Assembly (NCBI RefSeq): GCF_001422545.1
Contig: NZ_LMLE01000007.1
Coordinates: forward strand, 186,001-250,000
Direction: 5' to 3'
DNA length: 64,000 nucleotides
Source: Pedobacter sp. Leaf41
Lineage (GTDB): Bacteria > Bacteroidota > Bacteroidia > Sphingobacteriales > Sphingobacteriaceae
This document shows, in pieces, positions 17,765-26,475 of this stretch (position 1 is the first letter of the stretch; each line of letters starts with the position of its first letter). Under the pieces are notes generated by a model. The model ran no database searches. It saw nothing but the letters and a program-made list of their open reading frames with translations, and was not told the DNA's origin. Made by a program: the position numbers and the translations under genes.

Positions 17765-18613
17765 TTACTCAAGAACCTGTGCATATTCAGCTATTTTAAA
17801 CTGATTTACAGCTTTGCCTAAGCTATTTGAGTAGGCAATTTGTGATTCGTAAATCGAATTATCACAAAATTTTCGATAATCATTGGTAATGATTGGTTGC
17901 CCACATGGTAACGGAAAATCAATTTTTCCAATCTTACTGAAACATCCGGAAAATTTTTCCAACTCTTTTCTTTCAGCTTGATTTATCCAAACGGATAGTT
18001 TGGTAGTCAATGCACCTAAATCATCTACTGTTGGTGTTCCTGATACATAAAATGTACTCTGCAAAAAATCTTGCATGGTTGGCTTATGTACTGTGGTATC
18101 ACAGGTTCGGCAAATGGAGTAAAGACTGAAGCCAGACATTTTAGAAATATCTACTATAAAAGCTGTTCCATAATTTCTATCAAGATGTTGAAATGATAGT
18201 ACGTCACCAATATTGAACAGATTGGGTTTCGGCTGCTTTTTTATCCTTTTAATTGGATTAAGATTGGGCTTACTTATTTTTTCAAGAAGCTCATCTAGTT
18301 CTTTTTGTCTTGCTTCCGCAGTTTCTTTTCCAACTTCTTTTTCCCAATAATTAACCGTATTTTTTTGGTTGATGACCGTTTCCACTTCTTGAAGAGTAAT
18401 TTCTGTTAAAGCGCCAATTTCCCAAAAAGCTAATCCATAAACGGTAACACAAATCTCATACTCTTTCGTGTTCTCAGAAAACTTAGCTTTGCTATACAAA
18501 AATTGATTGTTCAATTGGTTAACATTCCTGCCTTTTTGAAAACTATTCATAAAGTGAGCATATAGGTCTTCAGCCAAATCACTATTAATAATTCTTACTC
18601 CGTCTGTTGCCAT
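17765..18613 (-). CDS. Cytoplasmic protein of unknown function, possibly immunity-like
   Basis: A 282-residue soluble protein without a signal peptide. Residues about 20-90 form one domain, followed by a charged helical linker (about 95-130). A second domain begins with PNLFNIGDVLSFQHLDRNYGT, which resembles the opening of Imm26-type immunity proteins (G-D-V/F...G-x-Y/G); this likeness is weak and by eye only. A CRTC pair and further cysteines are present. It is the last gene of the operon that starts at 22099, 63 bases after the VanW-like gene. Confidence 0.6.
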   Translation of the reverse strand: MATDGVRIINSDLAEDLYAHFMNSFQKGRNVNQLNNQFLYSKAKFSENTKEYEICVTVYGLAFWEIGALTEITLQEVETVINQKNTVNYWEKEVGKETAEARQKELDELLEKISKPNLNPIKRIKKQPKPNLFNIGDVLSFQHLDRNYGTAFIVDISKMSGFSLYSICRTCDTTVHKPTMQDFLQSTFYVSGTPTVDDLGALTTKLSVWINQAERKELEKFSGCFSKIGKIDFPLPCGQPIITNDYRKFCDNSIYESQIAYSNSLGKAVNQFKIAEYAQVLE

Positions 18614-18676
18614 TTGTTTCTATTTTTGAGGTAATTAGATATTTTTTCACAAGCCCTTTCTTTTTTTAGCGCCAGT

Positions 18677-19819
18677 TCAATGCGGAATTTTCTCATCATT
18701 CTCATGCTCCTCATAGCTTTCTGGTTCATAAGTAACACGGGCAAAATTTTTCATTATCAATTCTGTTTCAACAATTTTACCGCCCTCAAACTTCATCAGT
18801 TTATCTCTCCAAATTTCATTTTTCCGATAGAATTGACCGTCGATTTTCAAAAATCGATGTTCTTTTTCCATGACATGATAAGCATAGTTTAATTCGGAAT
18901 TGATGCGTAATTCGCCCTCCAGACACTTATCGCTAAACCATAAATTAATTTGAAAAATCTGTTCTGTGTTGTTGATAAACTGGTAATCTAGATAATTGTA
19001 AAAAACTGTGGCTCCGCTGCCAAAAGGTAAAACTCTCCCATCATCTGGAAATGGGTCGAAAGAATGATGGCGTCGCTCTGTAACCGTAAGCGGACTATGG
19101 ATAACCAACCAGTGGATAAGGTTGGAAATCTGGCAAATTCCACCGCCAATACCTGCTTTTGCTTCTCCGAATGAAAGTTCCATTCCTGGCAAATACCCCT
19201 TACGTTTTGTAGGTAGCCCCACCAGCTTGCAAAAAGAGAATGTTTCGCCAGGCTTAATGACAATTCCGTTGATTTGCGCAGCAGCAATTTTGAGGTTGGT
19301 AATTTTGTTCAGTTGCAACTGCTCATTATTTTCACCAAGCTTTTTTAGCAATACCGATTGATGCTTTTTGATCCTGAATTGCAATTTATCTTCCGTTTTC
19401 GTTTTCGCATATTTTTTGTCATCGAAAGTCCATTCCAAACGGCGTTTTAATCGCCTTGTCCAAGTTGCCAAAAAATACAAATATGGGTGCCTTTGACTTA
19501 GTAATTTTCTTTGTTTTGTAGGAGAAGACTTGCTAATCAGCATTTTCTTTTTCCCCTTTGAATAGAAGTACCAACCAACAATTAGAAATAAAAACCCAAT
19601 AACCAAAACGAGCAACGATGCCTGAAAGATAGCTTCACCAAAAGCTTGATTTTCACCAGAGCAGTCAACCTTATCTCCAAAAATGGTTAACCCTTGCTCA
19701 CCTTCAAACATTGTTTTCTCGCATGCGAAATATTCTGGTGCAATTAGCCAACAAAACAATCCCAGCAAAAGAAACAGGAAGGCTGCATAAGATATGAGCA
19801 GAATTTTAAACGCTTTCAT
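18677..19819 (-). CDS. VanW-family protein with N-terminal membrane helices
   Basis: A 380-residue protein. Two membrane helices at about residues 6-27 and 66-86 flank a short extracytoplasmic loop with cysteines. A basic linker precedes the VanW domain: the hallmark IKPGETFSFCKLVGLPT, then KRKGYLPGMELSFGEAKAGIGGGICQISNLIHWL and SGATVFYNYLDYQF. VanW-family proteins occur beside vancomycin-resistance genes in Gram-positives but are widespread without them and of unknown activity. Here there are no van ligase or racemase genes, so no resistance is implied. It sits 8 bases from the upstream lipoprotein gene. Confidence 0.85.
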   Translation of the reverse strand: MKAFKILLISYAAFLFLLLGLFCWLIAPEYFACEKTMFEGEQGLTIFGDKVDCSGENQAFGEAIFQASLLVLVIGFLFLIVGWYFYSKGKKKMLISKSSPTKQRKLLSQRHPYLYFLATWTRRLKRRLEWTFDDKKYAKTKTEDKLQFRIKKHQSVLLKKLGENNEQLQLNKITNLKIAAAQINGIVIKPGETFSFCKLVGLPTKRKGYLPGMELSFGEAKAGIGGGICQISNLIHWLVIHSPLTVTERRHHSFDPFPDDGRVLPFGSGATVFYNYLDYQFINNTEQIFQINLWFSDKCLEGELRINSELNYAYHVMEKEHRFLKIDGQFYRKNEIWRDKLMKFEGGKIVETELIMKNFARVTYEPESYEEHENDEKIPH

Positions 19820-19827
19820 TACCAGTT

Positions 19828-20292
19828 TTATTTAATTAGTTCTGCCGCAAACTCTTTGAAAGTTTGTTGTGCACCACCAATTAAGTTATCCAAAACATTT
19901 TCATTTTCACCCTCACGGGTAATTTTTTCTATGTTATGTTCATTGTTATAGTCGAAAATGTAGGTTTCTACGAAATTTTCTGTCTGCTCCTCATCGATGT
20001 AGGTATCAACTTCAAATACCACCTTAATTGATGTTGCATTAAGTTGATAAACATCTTTTACATTATAAGTCATTGCACAACCAGAGCCACAACTAATCGC
20101 AAAAGATTGTTTTTTGATGCGGCTAAAATCTTTCTTCGAATTTGCAGCTCCCTTCTCCTTTACTCTCGGCCTATTTTCTAAAGTATCTACAACAGTTTTT
20201 TGCTCTGATTTCTTTCTTTCATTACACGAAATAATTACGACTGCCGGAACAATCAATAGATATAATTTCCAATTTATCACCCTTAATTTCAT
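19828..20292 (-). CDS. Lipoprotein of unknown function with CGSGC motif
   Basis: A 154-residue lipoprotein: the hydrophobic signal (LYLLIVPAVVIISC) ends in a lipobox Cys near residue 23. The mature domain contains ISCGSGCAMTY, where the two cysteines probably form a disulfide, followed by an acidic beta-rich region. A comparable GCGTSC segment occurs in the lipoprotein at 32025-32663. No function is known. Second gene of operon C, 22 bases after the gene at 20315-22099. Confidence 0.72.
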   Translation of the reverse strand: MKLRVINWKLYLLIVPAVVIISCNERKKSEQKTVVDTLENRPRVKEKGAANSKKDFSRIKKQSFAISCGSGCAMTYNVKDVYQLNATSIKVVFEVDTYIDEEQTENFVETYIFDYNNEHNIEKITREGENENVLDNLIGGAQQTFKEFAAELIK

Positions 20293-20314
20293 TTTTATTA
20301 GCTTTAAAACAATC

Positions 20315-22099
20315 TCAATTAATCTTTACATACTTCAAACTACTCTCCTGCCGAAACAGTAACCACCAATTATTATTCACCTTTGCTGCATATTGTAAGT
20401 GCATCATGTTGGTATATTCAGGTACTTCTAGCGGAAGAAATTGATAAACACACTGCTTATTTGTAATCTCCAAATCACTGCTTAAGGTTAGCAGTTCGAT
20501 ACCAGAATGTTGTTCGAGCTTCAATGGCGCAAACAATTTATAGTTCGAACCATCATAAACCACTAAACCATCTTCATCATAATACCAATTTTCTATCGAT
20601 TTATGTTGCTCGCTTAATTGATTTGTTAAACCTTTATCAAAGGATATCTTCAACAAATTATTGTGATCTGATTTCAATAAATCAATGGTTTTATCATGAA
20701 CAAATAAAGTAGAATGGCGCAAGGCTTTCGTCGTTTTAATGCATTTTACATTTTCCAGTTTTTCATCGGTTTTTACCAGATAATATTCATCGCCCTGCTT
20801 AATACCGAAAACAAAGTCATTACTGCTTTTTAACCCATATTTCAGATCAACCAGCTCAAAATTTTTCCTATAGTTAATGGCAGTATTGCCTAATATATCT
20901 TTCAAAGACCTCGTTATTAGGTTTTCTCCGGTTTGTGTTTTTAAAACAAGGGCATAAAATTCCTTTGTTTTGTCATTTTTTGTGATGGCATAAGTTAACT
21001 TCTCACTAGTTTGTAGCTGTTCGACATAACTATCGGCTCTTCTGCCTGCACTTTCTGGAATGGAGATTTCTTTTTTCGCTTTAAAAACATAATGATTTTC
21101 AACAGTATAGAACTCAAAAAAGCTCCAATTCCCATAATAGTCAAAAAAGTATAAGTTTTTATCTACGCTTTCAAATGCTCTGATGTTATAAACCTGCTTC
21201 TGTAGCCCTGTGTAATAATCATATTTAGCATCCTTTGAACTATCAATCACAACCATTTGTCTACCTTGATATCGATCTACATTATAGGATAACATTTGTG
21301 CCCCAATAATTTTACCACTACTATGATCTGTACCAAATATCATGGTATTACCATCATTATATTTATAAATTTGGCTGATACTGTGTTGGTTTGGGTTGCA
21401 GTCTTTAAGTGTTGGTTCTTGATAATTAATGGTTTTCTGAAACCAGACTTGCCATTGCTTTTTAGTCCACTCTCGTCTATCTCCGGTAAATAAATTATTA
21501 ACACGATGTAAGCGTTCTTTCGCTAATTCTTTCATCATTATTTTCGCGAATTGTACCGATGAACCGCTGCCCTTATCGGTATCGTAAAGGATATAACTTT
21601 TTAGCATTACCTGCTTCTCATTATCTAGATTATCAATCCATTGTTTGGTATATAGCAAATCAGCTTGGGTAATCTCATTCCAATCTACAGTATCTTTTAA
21701 CGAAGGATTTTCAAATATTTTAGTCCCGTAGGTTGCCTCGCTATCAGCCTTACTTTGTTTGGTATAAAAAACCGAGGGTTCATTTTCACTTAACTGCACC
21801 AAATCTAGCTTCACCAAATTTTTATCGCTTTGATAAATTTCTGATCTTAAAGGAATGACCAAAATATCATCGAAACCGACTCTAGCCGCATCTTCTTTGG
21901 TGAGATTAAGAAAATAACCGTTACCATATTCTGGAAGTTTTAAATGGCCTTTGGTTTTGATAAAGAGTAACCTATTTACTTCATTGCTAAGCCTAACTGC
22001 CCGATAATTTTCTTTAAAAACACCACTAACTGTGATGGTATTTTGAGCGAAAACCAATTTACTTAAAATCATGAATACGGTAAAAATTAGAACCTTCAT
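20315..22099 (-). CDS. Large secreted protein of unknown function, first gene of operon C
   Basis: A 594-residue protein with a signal peptide ending in LVFAQ (about residue 19). The mature protein is polar and beta-rich with many Lys-Asp-Asn turns, and could be a propeller, but no repeat family is certain. The only start giving a full signal peptide is the ATG at 22099, yet it lies just 3 bases after the predicted -7 box (22103-22110), which implies a leaderless mRNA or a mis-assigned box. It leads an operon with the CGSGC lipoprotein, VanW-like and 17765-18613 genes. Confidence 0.7.
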   Translation of the reverse strand: MKVLIFTVFMILSKLVFAQNTITVSGVFKENYRAVRLSNEVNRLLFIKTKGHLKLPEYGNGYFLNLTKEDAARVGFDDILVIPLRSEIYQSDKNLVKLDLVQLSENEPSVFYTKQSKADSEATYGTKIFENPSLKDTVDWNEITQADLLYTKQWIDNLDNEKQVMLKSYILYDTDKGSGSSVQFAKIMMKELAKERLHRVNNLFTGDRREWTKKQWQVWFQKTINYQEPTLKDCNPNQHSISQIYKYNDGNTMIFGTDHSSGKIIGAQMLSYNVDRYQGRQMVVIDSSKDAKYDYYTGLQKQVYNIRAFESVDKNLYFFDYYGNWSFFEFYTVENHYVFKAKKEISIPESAGRRADSYVEQLQTSEKLTYAITKNDKTKEFYALVLKTQTGENLITRSLKDILGNTAINYRKNFELVDLKYGLKSSNDFVFGIKQGDEYYLVKTDEKLENVKCIKTTKALRHSTLFVHDKTIDLLKSDHNNLLKISFDKGLTNQLSEQHKSIENWYYDEDGLVVYDGSNYKLFAPLKLEQHSGIELLTLSSDLEITNKQCVYQFLPLEVPEYTNMMHLQYAAKVNNNWWLLFRQESSLKYVKIN

Positions 22100-22102
22100 C
22101 CC

Positions 22103-22170
22103 TAAATATGAGTAAAAAGTAACATATAAATCGTTCCGATTGATATTCGCTGGAGATAAATTATAATTCG
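22103..22170 (-). promoter_or_regulatory. Island promoter module C: paired 21-bp-spaced repeats
   Basis: Plus-strand cores TATTCG (22144-22149) and AATTCG (22165-22170) are exactly 21 bases apart. The weak -7 candidate, minus-strand CATATTTA at 22103-22110, is 33 bases from the proximal core, the same distance as in modules A and B. The ATG at 22099 follows almost at once, so the transcript would be leaderless or nearly so. Confidence 0.6.
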
Positions 22171-22207
22171 TTTAAAACCACCTGATCAAATTAAAAAACA
22201 CGCATTT

Positions 22208-22496
22208 TCACCAACTAAAAAAGCCCATTGTAATTACAATTAATATGATTAGTAGATAGATAATGATTAGCGACGAAATCACTATTCCAATAATAGATAA
22301 CCGTTTGGCCGTTTTTAGATTTTGAAATTCTTGCGGCGTAAACTGCTCCACCTGCATTTTTTAACTCTTTGTTAGTTAGCACCAAAACAAGAATGGATAA
22401 GGTTAAACTGAAAGCTGAAAGCTCAGTAAAGTAAGAAAGCCATGATAAAATTACCGCGGCTATCGATAGTATGAGGTAAAGTTTAGGATTTTCCAT
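22208..22496 (-). pseudogene. Small membrane protein split by a +1 frameshift in an A6 run (DUF4190-like)
   Basis: The first frame starts at the ATG 22496, overlapping the previous gene by 14 bases, and encodes two hydrophobic helices ending in LVLTNKELK. It then meets six A (plus strand T6 at 22357-22362). Continuing in frame gives an unlikely polar tail to 22215. Shifting by one base gives MQVEQFTPQEFQNLKTAKRL followed by a strong membrane helix ending in MGFFSW with a TGA at 22208-22210. That second part resembles the C-terminal half of small DUF4190-type Bacteroidota membrane proteins. So the intact protein would have about 96 residues and three helices. It may be a mutation, a sequencing error in the homopolymer, or slippage. 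Confidence 0.55.
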
Positions 22497-23091
22497 TATT
22501 TCTAAACTTTTTTCTTTTTGCCCTAGCAAATCCAAATAATTCGCTACACTTATCTGCATAACTATAATATATGGCATCACTGAAGTCTTCCAGAAAAATT
22601 TTATTGTCACTCATTTTCGTTTTAATGGCTGGTAGTTTAATTAATGCACCACGTTTCTTATTAGCTAAGGGGTCAAAATAGTTCCACTCACCAATGTAAT
22701 CTCCAGTAAGCAGGTTTACACTGCTTTCGCCGCTCCCATCATTAGCAGCATTACCCAAAGCATATCGGCTCATGCCAATCAACTGTACCCTTTTTAGGCT
22801 TTTATTGTATCTAAATTGATTGGCATAACCGGCACGAATCCAATCGACCCGGTACTCAAAGCCATTTTTTGTAGGTTCAATAATAGAATTTTCTGTAGAT
22901 GTCTCGCTGCCTTTACTTGTAATTTTCTTGAATTTCAAAGTGGATAATCGACAAACGATTTTTGAAGTTTTCACATCCACATAAACCGTATCCTTAATGC
23001 CATCAAAATCGATGTGTTTAACCAATTTCTGCTGTGAAAAAGCTGAATTATAAGAAACTAGAATCGCGAATATGATGAGGTATTTTTTCAT
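22483..23091 (-). CDS. Secreted protein, tandem paralogue of 23097-23687
   Basis: A 202-residue protein with a signal peptide ending in AFSQQ. The mature part opens with KLVKHIDFDGIKDTVYVDV, an Asp-rich FG-GAP/VCBS-like turn, and later has GESSVNLLTGDYIGEWNYFD. It shares the start (KLV-DFDGIKDTVY-D), the middle (RLIGM/QLIGM) and the GE.SVNLL.G.YIG.W segment with its upstream neighbour, showing a tandem duplication followed by divergence. It ends in a basic tail (RAKRKKFRNN). Function unknown. It lies 5 bases after the neighbour and overlaps the frameshifted membrane gene by 14 bases. Confidence 0.72.
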   Translation of the reverse strand: MKKYLIIFAILVSYNSAFSQQKLVKHIDFDGIKDTVYVDVKTSKIVCRLSTLKFKKITSKGSETSTENSIIEPTKNGFEYRVDWIRAGYANQFRYNKSLKRVQLIGMSRYALGNAANDGSGESSVNLLTGDYIGEWNYFDPLANKKRGALIKLPAIKTKMSDNKIFLEDFSDAIYYSYADKCSELFGFARAKRKKFRNNGKS

Positions 23092-23096
23092 AAAAA

Positions 23097-23687
23097 CTAA
23101 TTTTGTTTACTGATCGCAATTTCCTTATGCTTAACAAAGAGGGCCGAAGATTTGCTCAAAAAGCTATCATAAATACGCTCGCTGAAATCGGTTAAATATA
23201 TTTTCTTAAAAGGCATTTTTGTCTTAAATGTTGGAATCTCGATCAGATAGTTTTCTTTTTTTACATCATTATATGCCCAGTTACCAATGTAATTTCCAAG
23301 AAGCAAATTTACACTCGCCTCTCCGTTGGCATCGTATTCTGTTAAACCGCTTTCGCGATGGCGCATACCGATAAGCCTAATTATGTTGGTCTTCTTTTCG
23401 AATTTAAACTGACTTACACTACCGTAGCGACTATAATTGATAAAAAACTCGAAGCCATTTCGATTGTTGCGAATGCCATAATCTGATGAATATTCAATAT
23501 TTATCGGCTTGCTTGATATAACTTTAAATTTTGTGGACGAAAGCTTCGCTATAATTACCTTTTTCTCCGTATCAAAATAAACGGTATCCTTAATGCCATC
23601 AAAATCTAAATCCTTGACTAATTTTTCTTGTGCATACGAAGCTGATGATGCAAGAAATAAAAAACACCTTACAATTAGTCTATTCAT
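23097..23687 (-). CDS. Secreted protein, tandem paralogue of 22483-23091
   Basis: A 196-residue protein with a short signal peptide ending in SYAQE. The mature N-terminus KLVKDLDFDGIKDTVYFDT and the later segment GEASVNLLLGNYIGNWAYND match the neighbouring gene closely. The Asp-rich turn could bind calcium, by analogy with FG-GAP-type loops; this is inference. It has no catalytic motif. Third gene of operon D, 70 bases after the membrane gene at 23758-24087. Confidence 0.72.
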   Translation of the reverse strand: MNRLIVRCFLFLASSASYAQEKLVKDLDFDGIKDTVYFDTEKKVIIAKLSSTKFKVISSKPINIEYSSDYGIRNNRNGFEFFINYSRYGSVSQFKFEKKTNIIRLIGMRHRESGLTEYDANGEASVNLLLGNYIGNWAYNDVKKENYLIEIPTFKTKMPFKKIYLTDFSERIYDSFLSKSSALFVKHKEIAISKQN

Positions 23688-23757
23688 TTTTCGATTTTAA
23701 TCTTTAAAACTATTTTTTTTGAGCCTTTTACTAAAAATTTGCTAAACTGAACATTTG

Positions 23758-24087
23758 TCAACCTACTACACCGCCAAGGATCATGTTCAATCCAATGAGT
23801 GATATCCCGGTAAAGACTAATAAACTTATGTACAAATAGTTGAAGAAATCGGTTCGTTCTCTTTTAAAAATAATGGTAAGCAAGACTGATAAAATCAGCT
23901 GGAAAGTTAAAATGTAAAGCCCAAAATAGTGCATCCAAATTGGATTTAAAATTTTGTAAACGGCATTTAACCAGTTAGTATCTAAACCTCCCAACTGCAA
24001 ACCAGTGCAAACCAAACTTAAAAATATATAAAAACTGATGGCATAGTTAATACGCCAAAACCATTTCCATTTATTTGCTTGCTTCAT
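23758..24087 (-). CDS. Three-helix membrane protein, unknown
   Basis: A 109-residue protein with three predicted membrane helices (about residues 12-32, 51-73 and 84-106) and short loops; the N-terminus is basic and Trp-rich (KQANKWKWFWRIN). No family is recognised. It is on the same strand as, and 113 bases after, the leading gene of operon D. Confidence 0.65.
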   Translation of the reverse strand: MKQANKWKWFWRINYAISFYIFLSLVCTGLQLGGLDTNWLNAVYKILNPIWMHYFGLYILTFQLILSVLLTIIFKRERTDFFNYLYISLLVFTGISLIGLNMILGGVVG

Positions 24088-24200
24088 CGTTTATCAATAA
24101 ACATCATGATATTCTATTGTCAATTTCCGAATTGAGGCTATCTCATTTCAATAATCAATACGGTACTTCTTTGAATCAAAAACTTGATGGGTTTTGAATT

Positions 24201-25076
24201 TTATCTTTGAGCTTTAGTCTTTACAGTTCCCACATCAACAATCGCCTTATAGCCTTCTAGTTCATTTTTGTTTAATTTAAAAATCATATATTCAGGCGCC
24301 ACTTCATCCCAAGGCATTCTTTCTTCAACTTTAATTTTGTTCCCAGCTTTGTCGTAGTCGGTCACAATTATTTTATCTAAATCATTACTATTTGGCTTAT
24401 CAACAAAATCAAAAGTTCGGCTCAATTTACCAGACCGATATTCTTCTGTTCTATTTTTAAGAAGTATTTTCTTGAAATAAACCTCGCCATTGCTTAGGTA
24501 TTTTTCTTCAACATCGCCGAAATGCTTTTCTTCCAGATTGCCATATTTATCATAAATGTTTACCGTTTCCTTTTTACGATCATTCCTTAAAATCAATGTT
24601 CCATCACTAAATTTTTCTTTAAGCAAAGGTTCTTCATTTAGGTAAACCATAATGGTACTGTCGTTTCGTTTCTCTCTTCTAAAAGTTTGGGTTATGGTAA
24701 TCAGGTAATCGTTTTTCTCCTTTTTTACATCAACCTTTTTGCTTTCTGTACGATAAGAATTAATCCCGATAGACGAAGTTAAGATGCCATTTTTATAAGT
24801 TTCTTTATAAGAGTTTCCATTTTTATAAACTCTCGAAGAAGGCCCATCAACATAAAAGTTTTTATTCAACGTGAAGCTAAAATCGCCATCCATAGTGCTT
24901 GCTTTGTAGTTACCTGCTTTTTTAAGTTGTACATTGTTTTGACTATACACAATTGCGTTACTAAAAGCAGTGGTAGACATTTTATAGAAATCCTTTTCGG
25001 CAAGTTTTACGGTATCTTGTGCGCTAACTTTGCCCACCATTGCCAATAGCAGTAAAATGCTGATGTATATTTTCAT
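24201..25076 (-). CDS. Secreted YwqK/MORN-like repeat protein, first gene of operon D
   Basis: A 291-residue protein with a signal peptide ending in KVSAQ. The mature domain has repeated beta-hairpins of the type YKNGNSYKETYKNGILTS, EEKYLSNGEVYFKK and TEEYRSGKLSRTFD, as in YwqK/MORN-variant proteins. A similar repeat style occurs in the 9750-10460 gene. YwqK relatives are sometimes annotated as antitoxins or immunity proteins, but that assignment cannot be made here. It is preceded at about 90-155 bases by promoter module D. Confidence 0.7.
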   Translation of the reverse strand: MKIYISILLLLAMVGKVSAQDTVKLAEKDFYKMSTTAFSNAIVYSQNNVQLKKAGNYKASTMDGDFSFTLNKNFYVDGPSSRVYKNGNSYKETYKNGILTSSIGINSYRTESKKVDVKKEKNDYLITITQTFRREKRNDSTIMVYLNEEPLLKEKFSDGTLILRNDRKKETVNIYDKYGNLEEKHFGDVEEKYLSNGEVYFKKILLKNRTEEYRSGKLSRTFDFVDKPNSNDLDKIIVTDYDKAGNKIKVEERMPWDEVAPEYMIFKLNKNELEGYKAIVDVGTVKTKAQR

Positions 25077-25163
25077 TTAGTTATATTTTGATTGATAATA
25101 AGCAATCCGAAAAACCCTTGAATTTTTTCTTAGATGAAATTTTCTGTTTAATTGTTTGATCTG

Positions 25164-25232
25164 CAATTATAGCGCTAGCGAATAACATTAAAGTGAACCA
25201 ATTATAATTCGCTGGGGATGAATTATAATTCG
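25164..25232 (-). promoter_or_regulatory. Island promoter module D: paired 21-bp-spaced repeats and -7 box
   Basis: Plus-strand AATTCG cores at 25206-25211 and 25227-25232 are 21 bases apart, each within TATAATTCG. The minus-strand -7 candidate TATAATTG is at 25164-25171, 34 bases from the proximal core. A short palindrome CGCTAGCG lies between them. The leader to the ATG at 25076 is about 80 bases. The remaining sequence to 25452 (about 220 bases) shows no gene. Confidence 0.7.
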
Positions 25233-25452
25233 TAGATGAAGAACCACTTTTTGCGATTTTGGAAGGAACAATATAATTGGTTTCGGCAGCTTTTGAGAAA
25301 GGTTTTCTTGAGATGCTTGTCTAGCCGGGCTAGATGAGGGACTCGTAATTGTAGATTCTATGATGATAAATTACGCAGGTAACGCAGATTGAAATGATTT
25401 CGAATACAAAAGCTAAGTCAAACTAACAAAAAATGAAAGGCAACTAGATTGA

Positions 25453-26475
25453 TTAATCTTTATCGAAAGCACCTTCTAACTTTCTGTAATTTAGTACCAT
25501 CGCCAAGCTAGTACAGATAAAAATACTTGCCCAAACTCGAATAATGGTAGATTGGTTAGTTTCGACCATGTATAAAAGGCAAAGCAAGGGGAAGCTTAAT
25601 AATGCAACAAAGAAGCAAATGCCACCAAGGCAAGAGAAAAAATCTTTGCCAAAACCTGAAAGTTTGGCGCCAATAACGCCAAACAAAACGCCTAAAATAG
25701 GGATACCAAAAAAGCTCAAAAGTGCAAATGCTGTATTTTGTTCTTCATGTGGCCTCGCGGGTGCTAAAAACAAAAAATAATTTACAGACAGATACATCAG
25801 AACCAAATAAGGCATCAAATATTTAAAAACTCGGAAGGATTTAATGGTTTTATCTTCGAAATCTGGAGTGGCAATAACTAAGGGTTGATTGGCTTGCGCT
25901 GTAAGTTCGTAAGCGTAGTTACCATTTTTTACTGCGTAGCCCAAAACACTTATCAAATCGCCGTTTTTTAAGGTTCTCTCCGTATAGCGAATATCATCAA
26001 CAGCATACTTGATGCTATGTTTTGTATCCGATTTGGCTTCTAAAAGCGTTAAATTTAAGTCTTTTATTATGATTTTGATTTTACCAGTCCCGTTGCTTAA
26101 ATGGAAATCCTGAAATTCTTTTCTTGACGAAGTTTTGGTAACATGCTCCGAGCCACTTTCACTGTCGTAACTTATATTTCCTTCTTCATAAGTGTAAGCG
26201 ATACATTCTTGTTTAAAATATGGGGTTACGAAAGTTTTGGTTGCGCTCACGTTGCCTTGTATTTTAACCCAACCTTCGGCAATCTGATAAATAGGTGTTG
26301 TTTCCGTTCGTACTAATTTGCGTTGCGTTTTGGTAACGTACCATATAAAAATACTTATAAGTGGGGGCAATAACGGAATGAGAATGCGACTAAAAGTTAA
26401 ACCTAAAAATAACACCAAACCAATGCCTAAGATAAACAGACAGCCAATTTTTAATCCTATTTCTTTAATTTGCAT
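25453..26475 (-). CDS. Membrane protein with a GIDE-like domain
   Basis: A 340-residue protein. Two N-terminal helices (about residues 8-45) are followed by a beta-rich domain of about 150 residues with the pattern seen in GIDE/MULAN-type proteins: AEGWVKIQGNV, FVTPYFKQECIAYTYEE, NGTGKIKI, then LKNGDLISVLGYAVKNG. Three or four more helices occupy the C-terminal third. In eukaryotes the GIDE domain belongs to mitochondrial E3 ligases; bacterial versions lack the RING and have no assigned function, and no RING is seen here. It is 328 bases after the 26804-27940 gene and may have its own promoter. Confidence 0.65.
   Translation of the reverse strand: MQIKEIGLKIGCLFILGIGLVLFLGLTFSRILIPLLPPLISIFIWYVTKTQRKLVRTETTPIYQIAEGWVKIQGNVSATKTFVTPYFKQECIAYTYEEGNISYDSESGSEHVTKTSSRKEFQDFHLSNGTGKIKIIIKDLNLTLLEAKSDTKHSIKYAVDDIRYTERTLKNGDLISVLGYAVKNGNYAYELTAQANQPLVIATPDFEDKTIKSFRVFKYLMPYLVLMYLSVNYFLFLAPARPHEEQNTAFALLSFFGIPILGVLFGVIGAKLSGFGKDFFSCLGGICFFVALLSFPLLCLLYMVETNQSTIIRVWASIFICTSLAMVLNYRKLEGAFDKD

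Noticed and set aside
18677-19819. Vancomycin resistance locus because of VanW
   Set aside because: No VanA/B ligase, VanH, VanX or VanS/R genes; VanW-family proteins are common outside resistance clusters.
22215-22610. A 131-codon frame starting at 22610
   Set aside because: The first 38 codons overlap the 22483-23091 gene and encode no membrane helix; the ATG at 22496 gives a proper start, and the 3' part is better read after a frameshift.
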